From positions 310,001-374,000 of the forward strand of contig NZ_PVTF01000003.1 in assembly GCF_003002815.1 (NCBI RefSeq): a stretch of 64,000 nt of DNA, read 5' to 3'. The notes under the pieces are model-generated. The model worked only from the letters and a program-made list of their open reading frames with translations. It was not told the DNA's origin and did not search any database. Source of the DNA: Umezawaea tangerina. GTDB lineage: Bacteria > Actinomycetota > Actinomycetes > Mycobacteriales > Pseudonocardiaceae. Shown here piece after piece: positions 27,195-37,109 of the stretch (the stretch's first letter is position 1; every line of letters starts with the position of its first letter). Position numbers and translations under genes: made by a program.

Positions 27195-27791
27195 GTGACT
27201 ACGGTCCTTATTTGCGACGACCGGCGCAGCGTGCGGGAGGGCCTCACCCGTGTCATGTCGGCCGTCCCCGGGGTTAGTCGCATCGACTGCGTAGCGCACG
27301 GTGACGAGTTGTTGGCTCGCTTTTCGAGGCAGCCAGTCGACGTCGTGCTGGTAGGTACCCAGCGCGCCGTCCCGACCGGGGTGGAAGCAACCCGGCGACT
27401 CGTCTCGGCCAACCCGCAGGCCAACGTCATCGTGTTCGGTGCCCCGGACGACGCGGGCAGCATCGCCGCCGCGATCGCGGGTGGCGCCCGTGGTTACCTC
27501 CGCTGGGACGCCTCGCGCCCCGAGCTGGTGGCCGCGCTGGCCCACACCCTCGCGAGCACGTCGGTGCCTGCTCCTCGTCAACCCTCGGACCCCGGCGTCC
27601 AGCTCACCGAGCGCGAGCTCCAGGTGCTGCGCGGCATGAGCCAGGGCAAGAGCAACGGGCAGATCGGGCGCGAGCTCTACCTGTCCGAGGACACCGTGAA
27701 GACCCACGCGCGGAGGCTCTTCCGCAAGCTGGGTGTGCGCGACCGGGCTCAGGCGGTCGCCCACGGCTTCCGCCGCGGTCTCGTGTCCTAG
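27195..27791 (+). CDS. bldM: atypical NarL-family response regulator BldM
   Basis: A 198-residue orphan regulator with an N-terminal receiver and a C-terminal LuxR HTH (LTERELQVLRGMSQGKSNGQIGRELYLSEDTVKTHARRLFRKLG) nearly identical in pattern to Streptomyces BldM. The acidic pair D8-D9 is kept, but the phospho-acceptor position is G54 (VVLVGTQ instead of a D-containing strand end), and the conserved Thr/Lys positions are also changed, so phosphorylation-independent action is expected. In Streptomyces, BldM controls aerial growth genes alone or with WhiI. It is followed by sigD, as in Streptomyces (bldM-shbA). Confidence 0.88.
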   Translation: MTTVLICDDRRSVREGLTRVMSAVPGVSRIDCVAHGDELLARFSRQPVDVVLVGTQRAVPTGVEATRRLVSANPQANVIVFGAPDDAGSIAAAIAGGARGYLRWDASRPELVAALAHTLASTSVPAPRQPSDPGVQLTERELQVLRGMSQGKSNGQIGRELYLSEDTVKTHARRLFRKLGVRDRAQAVAHGFRRGLVS

Positions 27792-27813
27792 ATCACGACT
27801 GTTGGTATCCACG

Positions 27814-27842
27814 TCCAGCCCGGTGACTTTCGCCGGGCTGGA
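27814..27842 (+). terminator. terminator after bldM
   Basis: TCCAGCCCGG and CCGGGCTGGA form a perfect 10-bp stem around a 9-base loop, 23 bases after the stop. A second short hairpin (GGGGCCC/GGGCCCC, 27869-27884) follows. Confidence 0.75.
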
Positions 27843-27922
27843 TTCGGTGCGCGTGTTGGCTGGTCAGAGGGGCCCGTGGGCCCCTTCTGCCGCCATTCGG
27901 CCTCAGGCCCGGTACGGTGTGG

Positions 27923-27940
27923 GTCACCGGTACGGGTGAC
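27923..27940. promoter_or_regulatory. inverted repeat upstream of sigD
   Basis: GTCACC-GGTACG-GGTGAC forms a 6-6-6 dyad 65 bases upstream of sigD. A second perfect palindrome, ACGCCTAGGCGT, lies at 27971-27982. Dyads of this size suit LuxR-type or other dimeric regulators; the adjacent BldM is an obvious candidate. Confidence 0.5.
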
Positions 27941-28004
27941 TTAGAGGGTCTCGTGCTGTTTGTTGTCGATACGCCTAGGCGTAACACCGGGGCTGCTGTC
28001 TGCG

Positions 28005-28577
28005 ATGACCAACTTGGGGGACGGACTGGACGCCGAAGTAGGCGCGGCCGTCGAAGGTGACAGGGCCGCCATCGAGCGCCTGTTGGCTTCGATCCGTCCC
28101 TTGGTGGTGCGGTACTGCCGCGCCCGAGTCGGAAGGCAGGAGAGGTCTTTCGCTTCGGCGGACGACGTGGCCCAGGAGGTGTGTCTCGCGGTGTTGACGG
28201 CCCTGCCCAGCTACCGCGACCAAGGTCGGCCCTTCCTCGCGTTCGTGTACGGCATCGCGGCGCACAAGGTGGCCGACTCCCACCGCTCCGCCTCGAGGAA
28301 CCGCTCCGAGCCCGTGTCGGAGGTGCCGGACGGGCCCGAGACCGAAGCGGGCCCCGAGCAGCGCGCCATGCAGGGCGAGCTCACCGGGCAGATGGCCCAG
28401 CTCTTGCGCGTCCTGCCCGAGAAGCAGCGGGAGATCCTGCTGCTCAGGGTGGTCGTCGGTCTGTCGGCCGAGGAGACCGCGGACGCGGTCGGGTCGACTC
28501 CGGGAGCGGTCAGGGTGGCGCAGCACCGCGCGCTGTCCAGGCTCCGCAAGACGTTGGCAGCCGAGGAGGTGGTCTGA
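28005..28577 (+). CDS. sigD: RNA polymerase sigma factor SigD / ShbA
   Basis: A 190-residue sigma-70 family ECF-type factor. Region 2 reads VVRYCRARVG, ADDVAQEVCLAVLTALP and FLAFVYGIAAHKVADSHR; region 4 reads LPEKQREILLLRVVVGLSAEETADAVG and VRVAQHRALSRLR. The pattern matches mycobacterial SigD and Streptomyces ShbA, the latter needed for transcription of the principal sigma gene hrdB. The ATG at 28005 fits SigD length. The anti-sigma gene begins immediately after the stop. Likely regulators are BldM and the dyads upstream. Confidence 0.93.
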   Translation: MTNLGDGLDAEVGAAVEGDRAAIERLLASIRPLVVRYCRARVGRQERSFASADDVAQEVCLAVLTALPSYRDQGRPFLAFVYGIAAHKVADSHRSASRNRSEPVSEVPDGPETEAGPEQRAMQGELTGQMAQLLRVLPEKQREILLLRVVVGLSAEETADAVGSTPGAVRVAQHRALSRLRKTLAAEEVV

Positions 28578-29498
28578 GTGGCCGACCAGCACGAGAAGGA
28601 CAACGGAGAAGTCGTGCGCGGACAACGAAGGAGAGCCCAGCTCCCTTCAGATGAACCAGTGGACTTTGGCGGCGACCCGTCCTCGGGCGACCTGTCCGGC
28701 ATCCAGGCCGACGACGCGCTGCTCGACGCGCTCGGCGGCAAGGACCCCGACCGCGTCGGCGACCTCGTCCAGGACGACCTGAACGCACTGCTCCTCGCCT
28801 GGCGCCACGACGTGGACAGCCAGGCCATCGGCGCCCTCGTCGACACCGACACCGCCATCGCGACCATCGCGGCCGCCCGCCCGGTGCCCCGCTCCCGACA
28901 CCGCTTCCTCATCCCGCTCGCCAGCGCCGCCGCCGTGCTCGCCATCGCGTTCACCGGCGTCAGCCTGGTGGCCCGCGACGCCCAGCCGGGCGACGCGCTC
29001 TGGGGCCTCACCCGCGTCCTCTACTCCGACCACGCCCGGTCGGTCGAGGCGGCGGTGGCCGTGAAGACCGACCTCGACGCCGCCCGCGCCGCACTGCGCG
29101 AAGGCCGGGTCAACGAGGCCAAGGACGCGCTGGACAAGGCCGGGGTCGCCCTGCCGAAGGTGTCCACCGACGACGGCCACATCACCCTGTCGCAGACCCA
29201 CGAGCAGCTGCTGGTCGAGCTGACGAGCACCACGACCAACCCGGCCGCGACCTCGGACAGCAAGACCAAGACGAAGGACCCGAAGCCGCCGAAGTCGAGC
29301 TCGACGAGCCCGTCCTCGGACCCGACGGACACGTCCACGTCGCAGTCCACGCCCACGACCAGCACGACCGAGCCGTCGGTCAGCAGCTCCAGCCAGGCGA
29401 CGGTCCCACCGCCGCCGCCCCCGCCGGAGGAGACGACCGACGCGACGACGAGCGGCTTCTCCCCGAAGTCGGAGCCAGACCCGGCCCCGTCGTCCTAG
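28578..29498 (+). CDS. rsdA: anti-sigma-D factor RsdA-like membrane protein
   Basis: A 306-residue single-pass protein. The cytoplasmic N-terminus (about 1-110) contains DDALLDALGG and ends before a membrane segment at ~110-130 (FLIPLASAAAVLAIAFTGVSL). An extracytoplasmic helical region follows, with SLVARDAQPGDALWGLTRVLYSD and a Ser/Thr/Pro-rich tail. The GTG directly abuts the sigD TGA with GAGGAGG upstream, so production is coupled 1:1 with SigD. RsdA in mycobacteria binds SigD and is degraded by ClpXP after proteolysis; the same is inferred here. Confidence 0.88.
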   Translation: MADQHEKDNGEVVRGQRRRAQLPSDEPVDFGGDPSSGDLSGIQADDALLDALGGKDPDRVGDLVQDDLNALLLAWRHDVDSQAIGALVDTDTAIATIAAARPVPRSRHRFLIPLASAAAVLAIAFTGVSLVARDAQPGDALWGLTRVLYSDHARSVEAAVAVKTDLDAARAALREGRVNEAKDALDKAGVALPKVSTDDGHITLSQTHEQLLVELTSTTTNPAATSDSKTKTKDPKPPKSSSTSPSSDPTDTSTSQSTPTTSTTEPSVSSSSQATVPPPPPPPEETTDATTSGFSPKSEPDPAPSS

Positions 29499-29511
29499 AT
29501 CGGACCAGACC

Positions 29512-29550
29512 CCGCCGCCCCCGTGCCCCTCGTGGACACGGGGGCGGCGG
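29512..29550 (+). terminator. terminator after sigD-rsdA
   Basis: A 14-bp perfect stem (CCGCCGCCCCCGTG and its complement) closes an 11-base loop, starting 14 bases after the rsdA stop. Confidence 0.8.
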
Positions 29551-29586
29551 CGTGAAGGGCGCGTGCCGGTGCTCACCGGTCCCGGA

Positions 29587-29629
29587 TGTGACGAAGCCCG
29601 CCCCGGAATCCGGGGCGGGCTTCGTCACA
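29587..29629. terminator. strong bidirectional terminator
   Basis: A 20-bp perfect inverted repeat (29587-29606 with 29610-29629) closed by AAT lies between rsdA and the 3' end of the convergent DUF5319 gene. It can terminate transcripts from both sides. Confidence 0.85.
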
Positions 29630-29631
29630 CC

Positions 29632-31693
<2,062 letters not shown>

Positions 31694-31739
31694 CGCACCG
31701 CGCGTCGGACGTCCACACCACCCGCTGAGAGGAAGACAA

Positions 31740-32873
31740 GTGCGCGATCTGGTCGAGATCGGCATGGGCCGGACCGCGAGGCGGGCCTACGAGCTGGACG
31801 ACATCGAGATCATCCCCTCGCGGCGGACCCGTTCGTCGAAGGACGTCTCGACGGCGTGGCAGATCGACGCCTACCGGTTCGACATCCCGCTGATCACCCA
31901 CCCGACCGACGCCATCGTGTCGCCGGGCACGGCGGTCGCGGTCGGCGAGCTCGGTGGCCTCGGCGTGCTGAACGCGGAAGGCCTGTGGGCCCGGCACGCC
32001 AACGTCGACGAGGCGCTGTTCCGCCTGGTCGAGGCGACCGAGGACACCGACGACCCCGGCGCGCCGGTGCGGATCCTCCAGGAGCTGCACTCGGCGCCCG
32101 TCCGCCTCGACCTGGTCGCGGCGGCCGTCAAGGAGGTCCGCGACTCCGGCGTGACCGTCGCGGTGCGGGTCAGCCCGCAGCGCGCGGCCGAGCTGACGCC
32201 GGACCTGCTGGCGGCGGGCGTGGAGATCCTGGTCGTCCAGGGCACGATCATCTCCGCGGAGCACGTGCTCCGCGACGGTGAGCCGCTGAACCTGAAGTCG
32301 TTCATCGCCGACCTCGAGGTCCCGGTCATCGCGGGTGGTGTCGGCGACTACCGCACCGCCATGCACCTCATGCGCACCGGTGCCGCGGGCGTCATCGTCG
32401 GCTACGGCTACACGCCCGGCGTCACCACGACCGACTCCGTGCTCGGCATCGGCGTCCCGATGGCCACCGCCATCGCCGACGCCGCGGCCGCCCGGCGCGA
32501 CTACCTCGACGAGACCGGTGGCCGCTACGTCCACGTCATCGCCGACGGTGGTGCCCTGACCAGCGGTGACATCGCCAAGTCCATCGCGTGCGGCGCGGAC
32601 GCGGTGATGCTCGGCGAACCGCTGGCCTCCGCCACCGAGGCGCCGGGCCAGGGCCTCTACTGGACCGCCGCCTCCGCCCACCCGTCCGTGCCGCGCAGCT
32701 TCGTGTCGCCCGGTGTGGACCAGGAGGTCGACCTCCGGACGCTGCTGTTCGGGCCGTCGGTCGACCCGCGCGGCGTGACCAACCTGTTCGGCTCGCTGCG
32801 CCGCGCCATGGCCAAGACCGGCTACTCGGACCTCAAGGAGTTCCAGAAGGTCGGCCTGACCATCCGCGGCTAG
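31740..32873 (+). CDS. guaB3: GuaB3 family IMP dehydrogenase-related protein
   Basis: A 377-residue CBS-less IMPDH-fold protein typical of actinobacteria. It begins MRDLVEIGMGRTARRAYELDDIEIIPSRRTRSSKDV, with GVGDYRTAMHLMRTGAAGVIVGYG near the usual active-site region and IADGGALTSGDIAKSI. The canonical IMPDH catalytic Cys loop (G-S-I-C-T-T) is not evident, so the reaction is uncertain; family members have been proposed as GMP reductase-like or regulatory. GTG 31740 has GAGGAAG upstream. Confidence 0.93.
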   Translation: MRDLVEIGMGRTARRAYELDDIEIIPSRRTRSSKDVSTAWQIDAYRFDIPLITHPTDAIVSPGTAVAVGELGGLGVLNAEGLWARHANVDEALFRLVEATEDTDDPGAPVRILQELHSAPVRLDLVAAAVKEVRDSGVTVAVRVSPQRAAELTPDLLAAGVEILVVQGTIISAEHVLRDGEPLNLKSFIADLEVPVIAGGVGDYRTAMHLMRTGAAGVIVGYGYTPGVTTTDSVLGIGVPMATAIADAAAARRDYLDETGGRYVHVIADGGALTSGDIAKSIACGADAVMLGEPLASATEAPGQGLYWTAASAHPSVPRSFVSPGVDQEVDLRTLLFGPSVDPRGVTNLFGSLRRAMAKTGYSDLKEFQKVGLTIRG

Positions 32874-32885
32874 TCCTGAGACCAC

Positions 32886-32918
32886 GATGGGCGTCTCCCA
32901 CGCCGGGAGGCGCCCATC
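32886..32918 (+). terminator. terminator after guaB3
   Basis: GATGGGCGTCTCCC pairs with GGGAGGCGCCCATC (14 bp, one G-T pair) around ACGCC, 12 bases after the guaB3 stop. Confidence 0.8.
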
Positions 32919-32998
32919 GCCGTGTCCTAGTTGATCTTGTTGTGCGCCCTCTCGCTACAGTGGTCCCGCATAACGAACCGATGACGAGGAAGGGCCCC

Positions 32999-33229
32999 GT
33001 GGACGACCTGGTCGAACTGGGACTGGCCGATGACGACAACGACACCGAGGTCGAGGGGGCGGAGGTCGAGCAGGCGCCCTCGACGCCGTTGAACAGCCGC
33101 GCGGGCTTCGCCGGGTCGGTGGTCGCCCTGGTGCTGGCCTCCGTGGCCGGTGTCGCCCTGTTCGCGTGGATCATCCTGTTCTGGCTCGCCCCGCCGTTCC
33201 TGGCCTGGCTGGACAGCCTCGGGTTCTGA
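32999..33229 (+). CDS. small single-pass membrane protein
   Basis: A 76-residue protein. An acidic N-terminal half (DDDNDTEVEGAEVEQ) is followed by one membrane segment at about 41-66 (GSVVALVLASVAGVALFAWIILFWL) and a short tail. The GTG at 32999 has an excellent GAGGAAGG site at 32986-32993; the ATG at 32981 would place that site inside the gene. No family was recognised. It lies between guaB3 and the ChoD-like oxidase gene. Confidence 0.65.
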   Translation: MDDLVELGLADDDNDTEVEGAEVEQAPSTPLNSRAGFAGSVVALVLASVAGVALFAWIILFWLAPPFLAWLDSLGF

Positions 33230-33277
33230 ACCGGTTCGGAATAGGCGTTACCGGAAGTAACCCCTAATCTCGGACCC

Positions 33278-35014
33278 ATGGGTGAACTCGCCAGTAGCAA
33301 CGTGGACTTCGACGTCGTCGTGGTCGGGTCCGGCTTCGGCGGCAGCGTCGCCGCGTTGCGGCTGACCGAGAAGGGCTACCGCGTCGCCGTCGTGGAGGCC
33401 GGTCGGCGGTTCGCCGACGACGAGTTCGCCGAGACGTCGTGGGACCTGCGGAAGTACCTGTGGGCGCCCAAGCTCGGCTGCTTCGGCATCCAGCGGATCC
33501 ACCTGCTGCGCAACGTCATGGTGCTCGCGGGCTCGGGGGTCGGCGGCGGGTCGCTGGTGTACGCGAACACGCTGTACCGGCCGCTCAAGCCGTTCTTCGC
33601 CGACCGGCAGTGGGCGCACATCACCGACTGGGAAGCCGAGCTGTCGCCGTTCTACGACCAGGCGTCCCGGATGCTCGGCGTGGTCACCAACCCGACCACG
33701 ACACCGGCCGACGTGGTGATGCAGCAGGTCGCCGGGGACATGGGCGTGGCCGACAGCTACCACCCGACACCCGTGGGCGTGTACTTCGGCGAGCCGGGCG
33801 TCGAGGTCGCCGACCCGTACTTCGGCGGCGCGGGCCCGGCCCGGACCGGGTGCACGGAGTGCGGCAGCTGCATGTCCGGCTGCCGGGTCGGGGCGAAGAA
33901 CACGCTGGTCAAGAACTACCTGCACCTCGCGGAACGCGGTGGCGCGCGGGTGCTCCCGCTGACGACGGTCACCGGCCTGCGCCAGACCGGCGTGACGTGG
34001 GAGGTCGACACCGAGCGCACCGGCGCGAAGCTGCGCAAGGGCCGCCGCACGATCACCGCGACCAAGGTCGTGCTGGCGGCGGGCACCTGGGGCACCCAGC
34101 AGCTGCTGCACCGGATGCGCGCCGAGGGCGTGCTGCCCGAGCTGTCGCCGAGGCTGGGCGAGCTGACCCGCACGAACTCCGAGTCGATCGTCGGCGCGGC
34201 CCGGCAGACCGTCGACCCGGACCGCGACTTCACCAGCGGCGTGGCGATCACCTCGTCGTTCCACCCCGACGAGACCACCCACATCGAGCCGTGCCGCTAC
34301 GGCAAGGGCAGCAACGTCATGGGGATGCTCCAGACCCTGGCCACCGACGGCGCGTCCAGCACCCCGCGCGTCCTGCAGTTCCTCCGCCAGGCCGTGCGGC
34401 ACCCCCGGCGGCTGCTCCGGCTGCTGTCGGTGCGCCAGTGGAGCGAGCGGACGCTGATCCTGCTGGTCATGCAGAGCCTGGACAACTCCATCACCACGTT
34501 CGCCAAGCGCGGCCTGTTCGGGCGGCACAAGCTCAGCTCGCGCCAGGGCCACGGCGAGCCGAACCCGACGTTCATCCCGGCCGGGCACCGGGCGAACGAG
34601 CTGACCGCCAAGCACATCGGCGGCATCGCGGGCGGCACCTGGGGCGAGCTGGCGGGCATCCCGCTGACCGCGCACTTCATCGGCGGCTGCCCGATCGGCG
34701 AGGACGCCGAGCACGGCGTCATCGACCCCTACCACCGCGTCCACCACTACCCCGGCCTGTCGGTCGTCGACGGGGCGGCCATCTCCGCGAACCTGGGCGT
34801 CAACCCGTCGCTGACCATCACCGCCCAGGCCGAGCGCGCGTTCTCGTTGTGGCCCAACAAGGGCGAGGCCGACCCGCGTCCCGAGCCGGGTGCCGGCTAC
34901 CAGCGCGTGGCACCGGTCGCGCCGACCACCCCGGCGGTGCCCGCCAGTGCGCCCGGCGCGCTGCGGCTGCCGATCGTGGCGATCACCAGGCCGGTGCGGT
35001 CGACCCCCGCGTAG
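33278..35014 (+). CDS. GMC-family FAD oxidoreductase (ChoD-like cholesterol oxidase family)
   Basis: A 578-residue flavoprotein. The FAD-binding Rossmann motif is VVGSGFGGSVAAL (G17-S-G-F-G-G22), the E of VVEAGRR binds ribose, and SGVGGGSLVYANTL fits the GMC loop. A cysteine cluster C192-x2-C-x2-C-x3-C202 in GCTECGSCMSGCRVGAKNT looks like a 4Fe-4S site and also occurs in mycobacterial ChoD (Rv3409c), which has the same position after guaB3. The C-terminus has HFIGGCPIGEDAEHGVID and VVDGAAISANLGVNPSLTI. The substrate may be a sterol or another alcohol; activity on cholesterol is not established for this subfamily. Confidence 0.88.
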   Translation: MGELASSNVDFDVVVVGSGFGGSVAALRLTEKGYRVAVVEAGRRFADDEFAETSWDLRKYLWAPKLGCFGIQRIHLLRNVMVLAGSGVGGGSLVYANTLYRPLKPFFADRQWAHITDWEAELSPFYDQASRMLGVVTNPTTTPADVVMQQVAGDMGVADSYHPTPVGVYFGEPGVEVADPYFGGAGPARTGCTECGSCMSGCRVGAKNTLVKNYLHLAERGGARVLPLTTVTGLRQTGVTWEVDTERTGAKLRKGRRTITATKVVLAAGTWGTQQLLHRMRAEGVLPELSPRLGELTRTNSESIVGAARQTVDPDRDFTSGVAITSSFHPDETTHIEPCRYGKGSNVMGMLQTLATDGASSTPRVLQFLRQAVRHPRRLLRLLSVRQWSERTLILLVMQSLDNSITTFAKRGLFGRHKLSSRQGHGEPNPTFIPAGHRANELTAKHIGGIAGGTWGELAGIPLTAHFIGGCPIGEDAEHGVIDPYHRVHHYPGLSVVDGAAISANLGVNPSLTITAQAERAFSLWPNKGEADPRPEPGAGYQRVAPVAPTTPAVPASAPGALRLPIVAITRPVRSTPA

Positions 35015-35030
35015 GAGCCGGCAACGGTGA

Positions 35031-35064
35031 TGGGCCGGTCGGGGGTGATCCCGTGATCGGCCCA
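35031..35064 (+). terminator. terminator after the ChoD-like gene
   Basis: TGGGCCG (35031-35037) and CGGCCCA (35058-35064) enclose an inner GGGG/CCC stem, 17 bases after the stop. Confidence 0.5.
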
Positions 35065-35096
35065 CCGGGGCGCCGATTCGGTGGCAAAGTGGACTT

Positions 35097-36062
35097 ATGG
35101 CAACGAAATCGTCCGCGAACGGTGCCGACCCGGAGTACAGGGAGGAGTCGTTCGTCCAGCTCGTGGACGGCGTCTACGCGCTGACCAGCGACAGCGAACC
35201 GAACGTCGGCGCGGTGGAGGCGGAGGACTTCCTCGTCTGCTTCGAGGCCAGGTCCACCCCGGCGGCCGCCCGGCGCTGGCTGCTCCGGCTGCGGGAGCGC
35301 ACCGCGAAACCCGTGCGCTACCTCGTGCTCAGCCACTTCCACGCCGTCCGCACGCTGGGCGCCAGCGCGTTCGACGCGGACGTGGTCATCGCGCACGAGC
35401 GCACCAGGACGCTCATCGCCGAACGCGGCCGCCAGGACTGGGCGGGCGAACTGGCCCGCACACCGGAGGCGTTCCCCGAAGCGGAGGGCATTCCCGGCCT
35501 GACGTGGCCGACCCTGACGTTCTCGCACCGCCTCACCATCCCGCTCGGCGGCGAGCGCGGCGACCTCGAACTGCGCCACCCCGGCCGCGGCCACACGGCG
35601 GGTGACGTCGTCGGATGGCTTCCGCAGCAACGGATCCTGTTCGCGGGTGACCTCGTCGAGTCGCGGGCCGCACCGCACTGCGGCGACGCGTTCCACGACG
35701 AGTGGGCGACGTCCACTTTGGACAACGTCGAGGCGCTCGGCGCCGAGCTCCTCATCGGCGGCTGCGGCCCGGTGGCGCGCAACCGGGCCGAGGTCGACGC
35801 CGCCATCGCCCAGAGCAGGCACTTCCTCGACGAGCTCCGCCGCACCGTCACCGACGTCCGCGACCGCGCGGGCACCCCGGCCGAGGCCTACCGCGCCGCG
35901 CACGACGCACTCGCCCCGCGCTTCCGCGACCGCCCGTCCTTCGACACCCTGCCGCTGGCCGTGCGGCGCTGCTGGGACGAGTGCGACGGCGTCACGTGGC
36001 CGCGGATCTGGACCGCGCAACGGGAGTCCGAGGTGCGGGAGGCGTTGGCACCGAGTCGATAG
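35097..36062 (+). CDS. metallo-beta-lactamase-fold hydrolase with reduced metal site
   Basis: A 321-residue MBL-fold protein. The HxHxDH motif is degenerate: SHFHAVRTLGA keeps the two first histidines but has no D-H. GHTAGDVVGWLP supplies the next histidine and AGDLVESRA the bridging aspartate. The C-terminal ~110 residues are helical, as in alkyl sulfatase/quinoprotein-relay-like members. It probably binds one metal or has a changed mechanism. The substrate is unknown. The ATG at 35097 has no clear Shine-Dalgarno and may start a leaderless message. Confidence 0.85.
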   Translation: MATKSSANGADPEYREESFVQLVDGVYALTSDSEPNVGAVEAEDFLVCFEARSTPAAARRWLLRLRERTAKPVRYLVLSHFHAVRTLGASAFDADVVIAHERTRTLIAERGRQDWAGELARTPEAFPEAEGIPGLTWPTLTFSHRLTIPLGGERGDLELRHPGRGHTAGDVVGWLPQQRILFAGDLVESRAAPHCGDAFHDEWATSTLDNVEALGAELLIGGCGPVARNRAEVDAAIAQSRHFLDELRRTVTDVRDRAGTPAEAYRAAHDALAPRFRDRPSFDTLPLAVRRCWDECDGVTWPRIWTAQRESEVREALAPSR

Positions 36063-36135
36063 CGCTTCGGACCGCGCGGCGAATCGGAATGTCTTGGAAT
36101 AGCACGGAAGCGCAACAGCGGTAACGAGCTGTACC

Positions 36136-36168
36136 CCGTTCACGACGACCTTGTGACGTCGTGAACGG
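36136..36168 (+). promoter_or_regulatory. perfect 12-bp inverted repeat reaching the ribosome site
   Basis: CCGTTCACGACG and CGTCGTGAACGG are exact complements around a 9-base loop. The right arm ends inside the GGAGG ribosome site (36167-36171) of the hydrolase gene, so the mRNA hairpin could limit translation, or the DNA dyad could be an operator. Confidence 0.6.
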
Positions 36169-36176
36169 AGGTGCCC

Positions 36177-37109
36177 ATGCCCGTCGACGCGGAATACTGC
36201 CCCTACGACCTGGACCGGGATCCCGGAGCCCACGGCCTGGTCGAGCAGTGGTCGAGAACGGACTTCGGCCTGCTGCACCTGGTGCGCAGCCCGGAGAGGA
36301 CCGGCGACCGCGCCACGCTCTTCGTCCACGGCGTGGCGAACACCTGGACCACGTGGACGCCGCTGCTGCGGGTGGCCCGTGAGCTCGGTGAGGAGTTCCA
36401 GGACGTCGTCCTGGTCGACCTCCCCGGTTTCGGCGCGTCCAGGAACCGGCTGGACCACCTGCGGTCCAAGGACGTCGGGAAGGCGCTCTTCGACGTGGTC
36501 GCCGGTCTCGGCTACACGAGCGTCCGGATCGTCGGGCACTCCATGGGCGGTTTCCTCACCTTGGACATGGCGAGTGAACCGGCTTTCCCGATCGAGTCGG
36601 TGCACCTGGTCTCCGGCGCCTACTTCTCGGTGGTGAAAGCGGTCCAGGAACCGGTGAGCACCCTTTTCTCGAGTCCCGCGCTGTCGATCGCCTACTGGTC
36701 GCAGGGCCTGCTCGCGCACACCGGCGGAGCCGGCGTCCAGGTGGTGAAGCTGGCTCAGAAGATCGGCCTCTTCCCGTTGTTCCTCAACGGGTTCGCGGCG
36801 CGTCCGTGGGCGGTCAGGTCGTCGTTCACCAAGTCGCTCGCCCACGACATGCGCCCCAAGTACTTCCTGCTGGCCGCGGCGAACGGCGACCACTACGACG
36901 CGATCGACCGCTGGTCGCGGATCGAGTGCCCCGTCCACGCGGTCTTCGGCGCCCAGGACAAGCTGGTGCCACCGCGGGACATGACCGATCTGCGCAGGGT
37001 GCGCAAGGACGTCCACGCCCACCTCGTCGAGCGCTGCGGCCACTTCGCGCACGTCGAGCGTCCGAAGGAGACCTACCGGCTGCTGTTCCCCGGAGGAAGT
37101 CGTGCGTGA
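36177..37109 (+). CDS. alpha/beta hydrolase
   Basis: A 310-residue hydrolase. TLFVHGVANTW (oxyanion), VDLPGFGASRN, VRIVGHSMGGFLTLD (nucleophile Ser), VFGAQDKLVPPRD (acid) and RCGHFAHVERP (His) complete the triad set. The ATG at 36177 is preceded by GGAGG with 5-base spacing. The stop overlaps the next membrane-protein gene, so they form a two-gene operon. The substrate is unknown; a lipid or ester linked to the membrane partner is possible. Confidence 0.88.
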   Translation: MPVDAEYCPYDLDRDPGAHGLVEQWSRTDFGLLHLVRSPERTGDRATLFVHGVANTWTTWTPLLRVARELGEEFQDVVLVDLPGFGASRNRLDHLRSKDVGKALFDVVAGLGYTSVRIVGHSMGGFLTLDMASEPAFPIESVHLVSGAYFSVVKAVQEPVSTLFSSPALSIAYWSQGLLAHTGGAGVQVVKLAQKIGLFPLFLNGFAARPWAVRSSFTKSLAHDMRPKYFLLAAANGDHYDAIDRWSRIECPVHAVFGAQDKLVPPRDMTDLRRVRKDVHAHLVERCGHFAHVERPKETYRLLFPGGSRA

